Shown: positions 33,820 through 41,406 of the stretch, in pieces
How positions within the stretch are numbered: the first letter of the stretch is position 1
Layout of the letters: every line of letters starts with the position of its first letter
Source of the DNA: Skermanella pratensis
GTDB taxonomy: Bacteria; Pseudomonadota; Alphaproteobacteria; Azospirillales; Azospirillaceae
NCBI RefSeq assembly: GCF_008843145.1
Contig: NZ_CP030265.1
Location: 3,898,501 to 3,962,500 of the forward strand
Direction: 5' to 3'
Length of the DNA stretch: 64,000 nt
The notes under the pieces: generated by a model
Databases searched by the model: none
What the model was told of the DNA's origin: nothing
The model's input: the letters and a program-made list of their open reading frames with translations, nothing else
Program-made: the position numbers and the translations under genes

Positions 33820-34310
33820 CCGGCGGCCCCTTCCAGTTCGACGTCACGCCGGTCGAGGTAATGGGCGATCACGGCCAGCAGCGAGAAGAAGGAGCCGACC
33901 GGCAGGGCGGCATAGGCCCAGGCGATCGAGATCTCGAGGCCGGCCAGGGTCTGGAAGCGGACCCGCCAAGCCATCTGGACGCCGAACCACAGGATCACCG
34001 CCAGCAGGGCGATGCTGTTGAGCGTGATGAAGCCGCGGAGCGCGGTCCGCCAGCTTCCGGAAACCGCCCTGTAGGCAAGATCGACCGCCACCAGCGCGCC
34101 GTGCCGGAAAGCGATCGTAATTCCCAGGAACACCATCCAGATCAGGGAGGTGCGGGTGAGGGCCTCCGACCAGGTCGAAGGCTGCTCGAAGACGAAGCGG
34201 GTGACGACCTGGTAGAAGGCGGACACCGCCGCCACCACCAGGCAGGCGGCGGCGGCGTGCCCGATAACCCGGTTCATCGCCCCCTCTACCGCCAGGAAGA
34301 TCCGGATCAT
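33816..34310 (-). CDS. dctQ: TRAP transporter small permease, DctQ type
   Basis: A 164-residue four-span membrane protein. Its core, FEQPSTWSEALTRTSLIWMVFLGITIAFRHGALVAVDL, is the family signature. It couples the binding protein to the large permease DctM. It lies between dctP (12-base gap) and dctM (4-base overlap). Confidence 0.9.
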   Translation of the reverse strand: MIRIFLAVEGAMNRVIGHAAAACLVVAAVSAFYQVVTRFVFEQPSTWSEALTRTSLIWMVFLGITIAFRHGALVAVDLAYRAVSGSWRTALRGFITLNSIALLAVILWFGVQMAWRVRFQTLAGLEISIAWAYAALPVGSFFSLLAVIAHYLDRRDVELEGAAG

Positions 34311-34322
34311 GGAATCCGACGG

Positions 34323-35288
34323 TCAGGGCGTGTAGTTGCGGATTCGGTCGATATTCTCCTTGCCGAACCGCTTGGAGTATTCCGCATAGGCCGGCTCCAG
34401 CGCCTGCTGGAACTTGGTGCGGTCGACATCGGTGATGACTTCCATCCCGGCCTTGCGCAGCTCCTCCACTCCGTTGGACTCGACCGCGGCGACCTTCTCG
34501 CGCATCGCCTTGGCGGCGACGGCGGCCGAATCGCGGAACATCTGCTGTTCCTCGGCGCTGAGACCGTCGAAGGTCGACCGCGCCATCAGGATCATGGCGG
34601 GCGAATAGACGTGGCCGGTCAGCGTCAGGTACTTCTGCACCTGGGCGAACTTGGACGCGGTGATGACCGGGATCGGGTTCTCCTGGCCGTCCACGGTGCC
34701 CTGCTGAAGGGCGGTGAACACCTCGGTGAAGGCCATCGGGGTGGGCAGCACGCCGAGCTGGCGGAAGGCGGTCATGTGCACCTGGTTCTCCATGGTGCGG
34801 ACCTTCAGCCCCTTGGCGTCGGCCGGGTCGTTGATCGGGCGCTTGCTGTTGGTGATGTGGCGGAAGCCGTTCTCGCCCCAGGCCAGGGCCACGATGCCCT
34901 TGTCCGGGAACAGCTTCAGCATGTCCTGCCCGATCGGCCCGTCCAGCACCGCGCGGGCGTGGGCGTAGTCCTTGAAGAGGAACGGGATGTCCACGATCGC
35001 CACTTCCGGCACGAAGTTGCCGACCGGGCCGGTCGAGGTCACCACGAGATCGATCGTGCCGATCTGCGCGCTCTCGATCAGCTCGCGCTCCGCGCCGTTG
35101 GGGGTCGAGACGACCTTGAACTTGCCGTTGCTGCGCCGGGACAGCTCATCGGCCAGGGTGGACGCCGCCACGCCGTAATGCGAGGCCGACGCCGTGGGGT
35201 GGCCGAGCTGGAGCGTCGTCTGGGCCCGGGCAGCTCCTGCCGTGAGCGCGAGGGCCAGGGCGCCGACCATCCAATACATTGCCTTCAT
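34323..35288 (-). CDS. dctP: TRAP transporter substrate-binding protein, DctP type
   Basis: A 321-residue periplasmic binding protein. The start at 35288 (MKAMYWMVGALALALTAGAARA) supplies a signal peptide with cleavage near ARA-QT. The ligand-binding part includes GLKVRTMENQVHMTAFRQLG, in which the Arg normally pairs with a carboxylate of the ligand, and TALQQGTVDGQENPIPVI. It is the first gene of a dctPQM operon. A FixLJ-type sensor pair starts 196 bases away in the opposite direction, and may control it as DctSR does in Rhodobacter. Confidence 0.9.
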   Translation of the reverse strand: MKAMYWMVGALALALTAGAARAQTTLQLGHPTASASHYGVAASTLADELSRRSNGKFKVVSTPNGAERELIESAQIGTIDLVVTSTGPVGNFVPEVAIVDIPFLFKDYAHARAVLDGPIGQDMLKLFPDKGIVALAWGENGFRHITNSKRPINDPADAKGLKVRTMENQVHMTAFRQLGVLPTPMAFTEVFTALQQGTVDGQENPIPVITASKFAQVQKYLTLTGHVYSPAMILMARSTFDGLSAEEQQMFRDSAAVAAKAMREKVAAVESNGVEELRKAGMEVITDVDRTKFQQALEPAYAEYSKRFGKENIDRIRNYTP

Positions 35289-35484
35289 GAGCTTGAACCT
35301 CCCAGTTCGTTCCTTGGTCACCGCGCTGCGGGCCGAATCTTGCGGACAAGGTTTAGCAGCCGTGTGGAAAACTTCAATTGGCATCGCTTCGACGGCAGGA
35401 AGGTTTTCGCATTCGGGGCGAGTTGAATAGACCAATTTGTTCAGTTTTTCTGGTATCGTCGAGGAAAGACCGCGTTGCCAGAGC

Positions 35485-37017
35485 ATGTATCCCGTGGACA
35501 AGCACCCAACCCCCGCAGCGGACGACATCAAGCTGCGCGCCCTGATCGACACCGCCCCCGACGGCATCGTGATCATCGACAGGTTCGGCGGCATCCAGAC
35601 CTGCAACCCGGCGTGCCTGCGCCTGTTCGGCTACGCGCCGGAGGAGGTGCTGGGCAGGAACGTCAAGATGCTGATGCCCGACCCATACCAGGAAGAGCAC
35701 GACACCTATCTGCGGAACTATCGGGAAACGGGCCACCGCAAGATCATCGGCATCGGCCGCGAGGTCCACGGCCGGCGCAAGGACGGCTCCGTGTTTCCGA
35801 TGGAGCTGTCGGTCGGAGAGGCCGGGGCGGACGAGGAACGCATCTTCATCGGCATCATCCGCGACATCACCGAGCGCAAGCAGTACGAAGCGATGCTGCT
35901 TGAGCGGAAGGCCCGCCTCACCTCCATCCTGGAGACGGTGCCCGACGCGATCATCGTGATCGACCAGCGCGGCATCATCGAGTCGTTCAGTCCGGCCGCG
36001 GAACGTTTGTTCGGCTACCCCTCCGCCGAAGCCGTGGGACGCAATGTCAGCATCCTGATGCCGGCCCCCTACCGCGGCGCCCACGACGGCTACATGAACC
36101 ACTACCTGTCGACCGGCGAGAAGCGGATCATCGGGATCGGCCGGGTCGTCGTCGGGCAGCGGGCCGACGGCACCACCTTCCCGATGGACCTGGCGGTGGG
36201 CGAGGTCACCCTGGCTGGGCGCCGGCTGTTCACCGGGTTCGTCCGCGACCTGACGGAGCACCAGCATGCCGAGAAGCGGCTGCAGGACCTGCAGTCGGAA
36301 CTGCTGCACGTCTCCCGCTTCAGCGCCATGGGGCAGATGTCCTCGACCTTGGCCCATGAATTGAACCAGCCCCTGACCGCGATCACCAACTACGTCAAGG
36401 CGTGCCGGCGCATGATGGACGCGGCGGAGCACAAGCCGGGCGTGAAGGTGCTGGAGACCATGGACAAGGCGGTCGCCCAGGCGACCCGCGCCGGACAGAT
36501 CATCCGGCGCATGCGGGACTTCATCGAGAAGGGACAGACCGACCGCACCGCCGAGCCGATCAACAAGGTGATCGAGGAGGCGAGCGCCCTTGCGCTGGTG
36601 GGCGCCAAGCAGGAGAATATCCGGGTGCATTTCGAGCTGACGCCGGACGCGCCGGCGGTGTGGATCGACAAGATCCAGATCCAACAGGTGGTCCTCAACC
36701 TCGTCCGCAACGCCATGGAGTCGCTTGCCCAAAGCCCCGTCCGCGACTTGACCATCGCCACCGCGATCACCCACGACGACCTTGTGGAGGTCAGCGTGAG
36801 AGACACCGGATCGGGTCTGGCGCCGGTGGTGGCGGCCAACCTGTTCCAGCCCTTCGTGACCACCAAGGAAAAGGGCATGGGCCTGGGCCTGTCGATCTGC
36901 CGCTCGATCATCGATGCCCATGGCGGCCGCCTGTGGGCCACGCCCACCCCCGGAGGCGGCGTGACCTTCCACTTCACGGTGGAGATCGCCCGCCCGGAGA
37001 ATACGGATGATGCCTGA
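35485..37017 (+). CDS. fixL: FixL-like PAS-PAS histidine kinase
   Basis: A 510-residue soluble sensor kinase. Two PAS domains (about 15-125 and 140-260) both carry the FixL-type block: MPDPYQEEHDTYLRNY with GIGREVHGRRKDG in the first, MPAPYRGAHDGYMNHYL with GIGRVVVGQRADG in the second. The His before D-x-Y aligns with the haem-ligand His of rhizobial FixL. The kinase core has LAHELNQPLTAI (phospho-His about 292), NLVRNAME, DTGSG and MGLGLSIC. The start at 35485 follows a GAGGAAAG site. The fixJ-like gene overlaps by 11 bases. It could sense oxygen, but its place next to dctPQM also allows a DctS role. Confidence 0.85.
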   Translation: MYPVDKHPTPAADDIKLRALIDTAPDGIVIIDRFGGIQTCNPACLRLFGYAPEEVLGRNVKMLMPDPYQEEHDTYLRNYRETGHRKIIGIGREVHGRRKDGSVFPMELSVGEAGADEERIFIGIIRDITERKQYEAMLLERKARLTSILETVPDAIIVIDQRGIIESFSPAAERLFGYPSAEAVGRNVSILMPAPYRGAHDGYMNHYLSTGEKRIIGIGRVVVGQRADGTTFPMDLAVGEVTLAGRRLFTGFVRDLTEHQHAEKRLQDLQSELLHVSRFSAMGQMSSTLAHELNQPLTAITNYVKACRRMMDAAEHKPGVKVLETMDKAVAQATRAGQIIRRMRDFIEKGQTDRTAEPINKVIEEASALALVGAKQENIRVHFELTPDAPAVWIDKIQIQQVVLNLVRNAMESLAQSPVRDLTIATAITHDDLVEVSVRDTGSGLAPVVAANLFQPFVTTKEKGMGLGLSICRSIIDAHGGRLWATPTPGGGVTFHFTVEIARPENTDDA

Positions 37018-37624
37018 ACATGGTCGGCCGGGAACCGTCGTCGTCGTCGACGATGACGATGCCGTGCGCGATTCCCTGCAGGTCCTGCTGGAATCCGCCG
37101 GGTTCACGGTGGAAGCCTTCGCTTCCCCGGTGGAGTTCCTCGCCTCCCCCGCGCCCGGCCGGGCCGGCTGCCTAGTGGTCGATGTCCGGATGCCGGAAAT
37201 GGACGGCATCCAGGTCCAGGAGACGCTGAACGCCGGCAACAACCAGCTTCCCGTCATCGTGATGACCGGCCACGCCGACGTTCCCCTGGCGGTCCGGGCG
37301 ATGAAGGCGGGTGCCGTTGATTTCGTCGAGAAGCCGTTCGACGACGAGGTGATGATCGAGACCGTGCGCCGCGCCCTCCAGATCCGCCCCGCCGCGAACC
37401 CGGAGCTTGTCCAGCGGATCGCGCAGCTGACCCCGCGGGAGCGCGAGGTGCTGGAGGGGCTGATGGCGGGCCATGCCAACAAGGTCATCGCGTACGAGTT
37501 GGACATCAGCCCGCGGACGGTGGAGATCCACCGTGCGCGGGTGATGGAGAAGATGCAGGCGCGGAGCCTGTCCCAGCTTGTCCGGATGGCGCTGGAGGCC
37601 GGCATCGCGCCGCCGGGGGCGTGA
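37007..37624 (+). CDS. fixJ: FixJ family response regulator
   Basis: A 205-residue two-domain regulator. The receiver has VVVVDDDDAVRDSL, phospho-Asp in CLVVDVRMPEMDG (about residue 58), VIVMTGHADVPLAVRAMKAGA and FVEKPF with the conserved Lys. The LuxR-type helix-turn-helix spans about 135-195 (LTPREREVLEGLMAGHANKVIAYELDISPRTVEIHRARVMEKM). The gene overlaps the kinase by 11 bases. FixJ homologues activate fixK and respiratory genes; those next to dctPQM activate dicarboxylate uptake. Confidence 0.9.
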   Translation: MMPEHGRPGTVVVVDDDDAVRDSLQVLLESAGFTVEAFASPVEFLASPAPGRAGCLVVDVRMPEMDGIQVQETLNAGNNQLPVIVMTGHADVPLAVRAMKAGAVDFVEKPFDDEVMIETVRRALQIRPAANPELVQRIAQLTPREREVLEGLMAGHANKVIAYELDISPRTVEIHRARVMEKMQARSLSQLVRMALEAGIAPPGA

Positions 37625-37652
37625 CGTCAGGCGGGCTTCCGGGGGCGAGGCG

Positions 37653-38339
37653 TCAGGCATCGAAGCGGCCGGCGGCGAGCAGGTCCAGGACGGCGCGCTC
37701 GATCCCCTGCTTGAGGACGGTCTCGTTGACCTGCCGGCGCAGGTCGTCGATGCCCAGGCGGCGGCTCCATGCCCGCTGGCGGCGCCGCTTGGCGATCCAG
37801 GCCCTGACGCGGGCGCGGTGGCGCTCGTCCAGGGCGGCGAAGTCGGCGGGAGCCTCCCGCAGGCAGCGCCGGTGGAACTCCTCCAGGTCGCCCAGGGCCA
37901 TGCGCGGCGGCATGGTGCCGGGCAGGCCGTGGGCGGCCAGCTCCGACCGGGGCCACGCGGGCCAGCGGCACGGTTCGCCGGATTGCCGGACGCCGGGGCG
38001 GGCCCAGTCCGGCATGCGGGCGAGCCCGGCGGCGATCTCCGCCTCCAGCGCCTGGAGCCGGAGGCCGGCGTCGCGGTGGCGGGCCAGGAGCGCCGCCAAG
38101 CCGCCGGTCGGGACCGGGGCGGCGGCTGTGGCGGCGGCTGTGGCTATGGCGGTGGGCAGGGCCGCGAGGGGTAGGCTTGCCGCCGACGTTAACAAGAACC
38201 GGCGCGAAACGGCCGTGGGTGTGCTAATTGGCTCGATCAGCCATGAGTCGAATCCAGAGGTCGATGAGTGGTCAGGCCGGGTCGGGGAGGTACCAGCGTC
38301 CCTACTCGGCCGCCTCGCGGGCGCGAGGAAGCGCGACAC
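37653..38339 (-). CDS. Hypothetical exported protein with Tat-like signal
   Basis: The frame encodes 228 residues from ATG 38339, but the likely functional start is later: the region SRRFLLTSAASLPLAALPTA looks like a twin-arginine signal. The mature part is helical and Arg/Ala-rich: LLARHRDAGLRLQALEAEIAAGLARMPDW, then RMALGDLEEFHRRCLRE and HRARVRAWIAKRRRQRAWSRRLGID. No good start codon lies directly before the Tat motif, so the N-terminus is uncertain. I recognise no domain. Confidence 0.55.
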   Translation of the reverse strand: MSRFLAPARRPSRDAGTSPTRPDHSSTSGFDSWLIEPISTPTAVSRRFLLTSAASLPLAALPTAIATAAATAAAPVPTGGLAALLARHRDAGLRLQALEAEIAAGLARMPDWARPGVRQSGEPCRWPAWPRSELAAHGLPGTMPPRMALGDLEEFHRRCLREAPADFAALDERHRARVRAWIAKRRRQRAWSRRLGIDDLRRQVNETVLKQGIERAVLDLLAAGRFDA

Positions 38340-38446
38340 TGGACAGGTTTCGCGGGTGCGTCAACCGTGGGGACCGGGTTCCAGGACGTGTGCGCGGGCG
38401 GGATACGCGCAGGGAGGGTGATGATGACGGCCCTCTCCCCCGGTTA

Positions 38447-38466
38447 TGTCATCATGTGTCATCATT
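38447..38466 (+). repeat. Tandem 10-bp TGTCATC motif, copy 2
   Basis: Units TGTCATCATG and TGTCATCATT, followed by CGCC. Compare 2272-2291 and 38537-38556. Confidence 0.55.
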
Positions 38467-38536
38467 CGCCGGATCGGTTGCCCTTCGGGTCGGGGTGGTT
38501 AAGCGGCGGCTTCTCTATCGCGGCCCCTCCCTCTGA

Positions 38537-38556
38537 TGTCAGCAAGTGTCAACTTT
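38537..38556 (+). repeat. Tandem 10-bp TGTCA motif, copy 3
   Basis: Units TGTCAGCAAG and TGTCAACTTT, followed by CGCC as in copy 2. More divergent, but with the same 10-bp spacing. Confidence 0.45.
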
Positions 38557-38647
38557 CGCCCTGGCCGGCCACGGTCCATGGCGGTCCGGAACGGCGAATG
38601 CCGCATGCCCAAAGTTATCGAGTAGGGGCAGAAACGCTCCCATTTCG

Positions 38648-38828
38648 TCATGCCCGGATCAAGTCCACGAATGTCCGGCACGTTTTTTGTCAACTCAATC
38701 AGAGGAAGCTTTTCTGGTGGAGCGCTCCTCTCTTAATCGTCATGACCGGGCTTGACCCGGTCATCGCTTGCAGGCTTCATCGATGCCGCCGTGCGGAGAG
38801 ATGCCCGGATCAAGTCCGGGCATGACGA
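38648..38828. repeat. Cluster of GTCATG-CCGG-TTGA intergenic repeats
   Basis: Copies lie at 38648-38675 (CGTCATGCCCGGATCAAGTC), 38738-38766 (CGTCATGACCGGGCTTGACC) and 38800-38828 (GCCCGGATCAAGTCCGGGCA). They are of the same family as 4271-4447, and the last two face each other as an inverted pair. Confidence 0.6.
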
Positions 38829-39183
38829 AAAGGGGGTGTTTTTGCCCCTGATTAAGTCTTTTGAGAAAACGGCAAATACCGTGCCGGACAGCTGTGCCCG
38901 TCGTCGGAACGACAGCGGGTTGAGCTGAAGAATGCGCCCCCCGGGGTGATGTAAACAAACGTCATGATCCGTGGGTACCGGCGCAGGGCATCCGCGACGG
39001 AACGGGATCGCCCCGGCTTGTTTCTTATTCACGCTTCAAAGATCCCGGTCGCGACGGCAAATCACGACACCGGCGCAGTGTATAGGAATTTATGCTGAAA
39101 CGCCAGCGAACAGGCGGGAGGAGCGGTTTCGGATCGGGTAGGCGCGGACCATCCCGGCGCGGTGCTGCCGACCCGCCCGGGCC

Positions 39184-39714
39184 TCATCCGCCGCTTCCGC
39201 GGATCTCCTCCTGAAGCTGTCGTATCTCCGCCACCCGGTTCTGCCAACGTAGTTTTTCGGCGGCTACGGCAGCTTCATCAAGCACGGTGAGCCCAGCTTC
39301 GCGGTTGCCGGAAGCGGCAAGAAGTTGCCCGAAATAGAACCCAGTTTCAGCCAGGAAGTCAGCCTGCCCAAGGTGGCGGGAAATGGCAAAGCTTTCCGTC
39401 ACCTCGTCGGCAATGATCTTCAAATCTTCTTGATCGGATACTCCGCACTTAATCCGAAGCATAGCGCACCGGTACAGTACGTATGCAATACTATAAATGT
39501 CTCCCATCTGCCGATGGATCGGCAAAGCTTCCTTGATTCGGATACGCAGCGCCTCCTCGTGCTCACCGCGCCCCTGCAGGATGTCGGCGATCCAACCCAT
39601 CGTCACCGCGCGAGAGCGCACGTCGCCCAGTTTCTCGAAATGCGCCTTTGCCTCGTCGAGGAGGCGTTCGGCCTCGGCGGGGTTTCCAGCCCGTCGTCGG
39701 AGACCGGGGGCGCG
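39184..39714 (-). pseudogene. TPR-repeat protein remnant (5' truncated)
   Basis: The open frame ends at 39184 and encodes tetratricopeptide repeats: GNPAEAERLLDEAKAHFEKLGDVRSRAVTMGWIADILQGRGEHEEALRIRIKEAL, then IAYVLYRCAMLRIK, then FLAETGFYFGQLLAASGNREAGLTVLDEA. The TPR signal runs up to the in-frame stop at 39715-39717 with no suitable start. ATG 39621 lies inside a repeat. The upstream part of the gene is missing, replaced by a hairpin repeat. It is probably the tail of a large TPR or adenylate-cyclase-type protein. The codon pattern still looks protein-like, so the loss may be recent. Confidence 0.65.
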
Positions 39715-39810
39715 TCATGGCCGGCGAGGCGCGGGTCGGGACGCGACCAGTGCGTTTTTTGGCGGCGTGGATGTCGCGGAATGCGGGGATCAGGCTCGGT
39801 GAGCACCATG

Positions 39811-39870
39811 TTGGGCCACGGGTCCAACCTACGGCGATTCGCCGATCCGTAGGTTGGATCCATGGCCCAA
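39811..39870. repeat. Long hairpin repeat (24-bp arms, two mismatches)
   Basis: The arm TTGGGCCACGGGTCCAACCT and on is mirrored by the complement of GGTTGGATCCATGGCCCAA, with a small inner stem CGGCGA/TCGCCG. It lies between the truncated TPR frame and the AHSA1 gene and shares the CCTACGG core with the REP-like elements near 3.8 kb. Confidence 0.6.
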
Positions 39871-39896
39871 CAACTGGGCAGGGAAACCGGGTAAAA

Positions 39897-40454
39897 TCAG
39901 GCGTAGACCGCTTCCAGCTTGTCGAACAGCGTCCAGAAGGACGGCGGGGTGCGGCCGGAGAGCTTGTCGGCGAGGATCGCCAAGTGGCTGTGCCAGCCGG
40001 CGCCGACATTGGTCAGGGACGGGGCGTCGGGCAGCCGGCGGTGGGTCAGGACGAGGCGCACCCCCTCCCCTTCCCGGGCCAGCTCGAAGGTCACTTCGGA
40101 CGGCTCCTCGGTCCCGCCGCCCCAGGTGAACGCCAGCACATGGGGCGGCTCGCAGCGGGTCACTTCATGGCTGGTGGTTATTCCGGTGTCGTAACGGCGG
40201 AACCTCTCGGGCGTGGGAACCCGCTGCGGCGACAGGCCGCTGTTGTCGAAATGGAGGGAGAAGGCGCTGCCGGCACGCGGTTCCATCTCGCCGGAGGCCA
40301 GCCATTGGCCGCGCTTCTCGGACTCGGTCAGGTAGGCCCAGACCCGCTCGATGGGTCCCGGCAGCAGGCGCTCGAACCGGATCGCTCCGGGCTCGACGAC
40401 GGTCCCCATGCCGTCGGGGATCGTTTCGGTAGTGGTTTGTTCTGCGGCGGTCAT
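39897..40454 (-). CDS. SRPBCC/AHSA1 domain protein
   Basis: A 185-residue START-like hydrophobic-cavity protein of the AHSA1 family. The block IRFERLLPGPIERVWAYLTESEKRGQWLASGEMEPRAG is the usual first strand and helix. HVLAFTWGGGTEEPSEVTFELAREGEGVRLVLTHRRLP and GAGWHSHLAILADKL complete the fold. The gene overlaps the ArsR-type regulator by 4 bases, a very common pairing in which the regulator controls the AHSA1 protein. The ligand is unknown. Confidence 0.88.
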   Translation of the reverse strand: MTAAEQTTTETIPDGMGTVVEPGAIRFERLLPGPIERVWAYLTESEKRGQWLASGEMEPRAGSAFSLHFDNSGLSPQRVPTPERFRRYDTGITTSHEVTRCEPPHVLAFTWGGGTEEPSEVTFELAREGEGVRLVLTHRRLPDAPSLTNVGAGWHSHLAILADKLSGRTPPSFWTLFDKLEAVYA

Positions 40455-40813
40455 TCGCTTCCTCCTCGGTTGGTGGTCTCTTCGGTGGGTTCGGCTTTGA
40501 GCAGGGTTTCCAGGGCGTCGAGCCGGCCGGTCCAGAAGCGCTCGTAGAAGCGGATCCAGTCCTGCGCGGCGGCCAGCGGCGCCGGCTGAATGCGGCAGAC
40601 ATGCGCCCTGCCCTGTATCTGGCGGCGGACCAGCCCGGCGCGTTCCAGCACGCGGACATGCTTGGACGCAGCCTCCAGCGACATGGAGAAGGGGGCAGCC
40701 AGTTCGCCGATCCGGCGTTCGCCCGCTGCCAGATCGCGCAGCATCGCCCGCCGCGTGGGATCGGCCAGGGCTTGGAACACCAGATCCAGGTTCGTCGCGT
40801 TATGTTCAACCAT
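40451..40813 (-). CDS. ArsR family transcriptional regulator
   Basis: A 120-residue winged-helix regulator: VFQALADPTRRAMLRDLAAGERRIGELAAPFSMSLEAASKHVRVLERAGLVRRQIQGRAHVCRIQPAPL. It has no clear metal-binding Cys pair in the recognition helix, so it probably belongs to the non-metal group that pairs with AHSA1 proteins. Two TCAAC-N6-GTTGA sites lie at its start codon and 40 bases upstream, which suggests autorepression. Confidence 0.9.
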   Translation of the reverse strand: MVEHNATNLDLVFQALADPTRRAMLRDLAAGERRIGELAAPFSMSLEAASKHVRVLERAGLVRRQIQGRAHVCRIQPAPLAAAQDWIRFYERFWTGRLDALETLLKAEPTEETTNRGGSE

Positions 40814-40821
40814 GTGGTTGA
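40806..40821. promoter_or_regulatory. ArsR-type operator TCAAC-N6-GTTGA, proximal
   Basis: A perfect inverted repeat (TCAACCATGTGGTTGA) that covers the arsR start codon at 40811-40813. The same half-sites and spacing recur at 40846-40861. Confidence 0.6.
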
Positions 40822-40845
40822 GTTAAAGGCAGCGGCGGCGGATTG

Positions 40846-40861
40846 TCAACCGAATTGTTGA
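40846..40861. promoter_or_regulatory. ArsR-type operator TCAAC-N6-GTTGA, distal
   Basis: TCAACCGAATTGTTGA lies exactly 40 bases (about four helical turns) from the proximal site, so two dimers could bind the same DNA face. Confidence 0.6.
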
Positions 40862-40985
40862 ATATAGCGAGGCACTAGGGGTTATTCCGTATTTATCGCC
40901 GGGGCGGTCGGGCCTATTTTTCCCCTACGAAGCGCGACGGTGGTCGAGGAGGTCGCGGTTCATCGTCCGACCGCTGGAGGCTGGG

Positions 40986-41372
40986 GTGAGTGCGCATTAT
41001 AATCGGACGGTCTTCCTGGTCGACGACGACGAACCCGTGCGGGACTCGCTGAAGACCCTCCTGGAATCCTACTGCATGCCGGTCGAAGACTATCCGTCCT
41101 GCCCCGAGTTCCTTGAGAACTTCAAGGCGGAGGATGCCGGATGCCTGGTGCTGGACCTGCATTTGCCGGTGATGAGCGGCCTGGAATTCATGGAAACCTA
41201 CCGCACCCGGCTCAACGACATGCCGGTGATCCTGATCACCGGACGCGGCGACCCCGCCACCAAGGCGCGGGCCCTGGAGGCGGGGGTGCTCGCCTTCATC
41301 GAGAAGCCGTTCGAGGACGAGATCCTCGTCGACATGATCCGGACCGCGCTCGCCCGGCCGACCCGTCATTGA
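40986..41372 (+). CDS. Orphan receiver-domain response regulator
   Basis: A 128-residue protein made of one receiver domain: VFLVDDDEPVRDSLKTLLESY, phospho-Asp in CLVLDLHLPVMSG, VILITGRGDPATKARALEAG and FIEKPFEDE with the conserved Lys. It is closest to FixJ receivers but lacks a DNA-binding domain, so it acts on a partner protein or as a phosphate sink. The GTG start at 40986 follows GGAGGCTGGG. No kinase is adjacent; the FixL-like kinase is about 4 kb away. Confidence 0.85.
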   Translation: MSAHYNRTVFLVDDDEPVRDSLKTLLESYCMPVEDYPSCPEFLENFKAEDAGCLVLDLHLPVMSGLEFMETYRTRLNDMPVILITGRGDPATKARALEAGVLAFIEKPFEDEILVDMIRTALARPTRH

Positions 41373-41406
41373 GGCCGGCCGGAAAGCCGCTCCCGGTCAG
41401 TCCCGG

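Larger units (their letters stand above)
38340..39183. other. Long repeat-bearing spacer
   Basis: About 840 bases without a supported gene. It holds two tandem 10-bp TGTCA pairs (38447-38466, 38537-38556), three copies of the GTCATG-CCGG repeat (38648-38828) and scattered AT-rich patches. It resembles the 3.6-4.6 kb spacer in composition and may be an old site of rearrangement. Confidence 0.5.
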
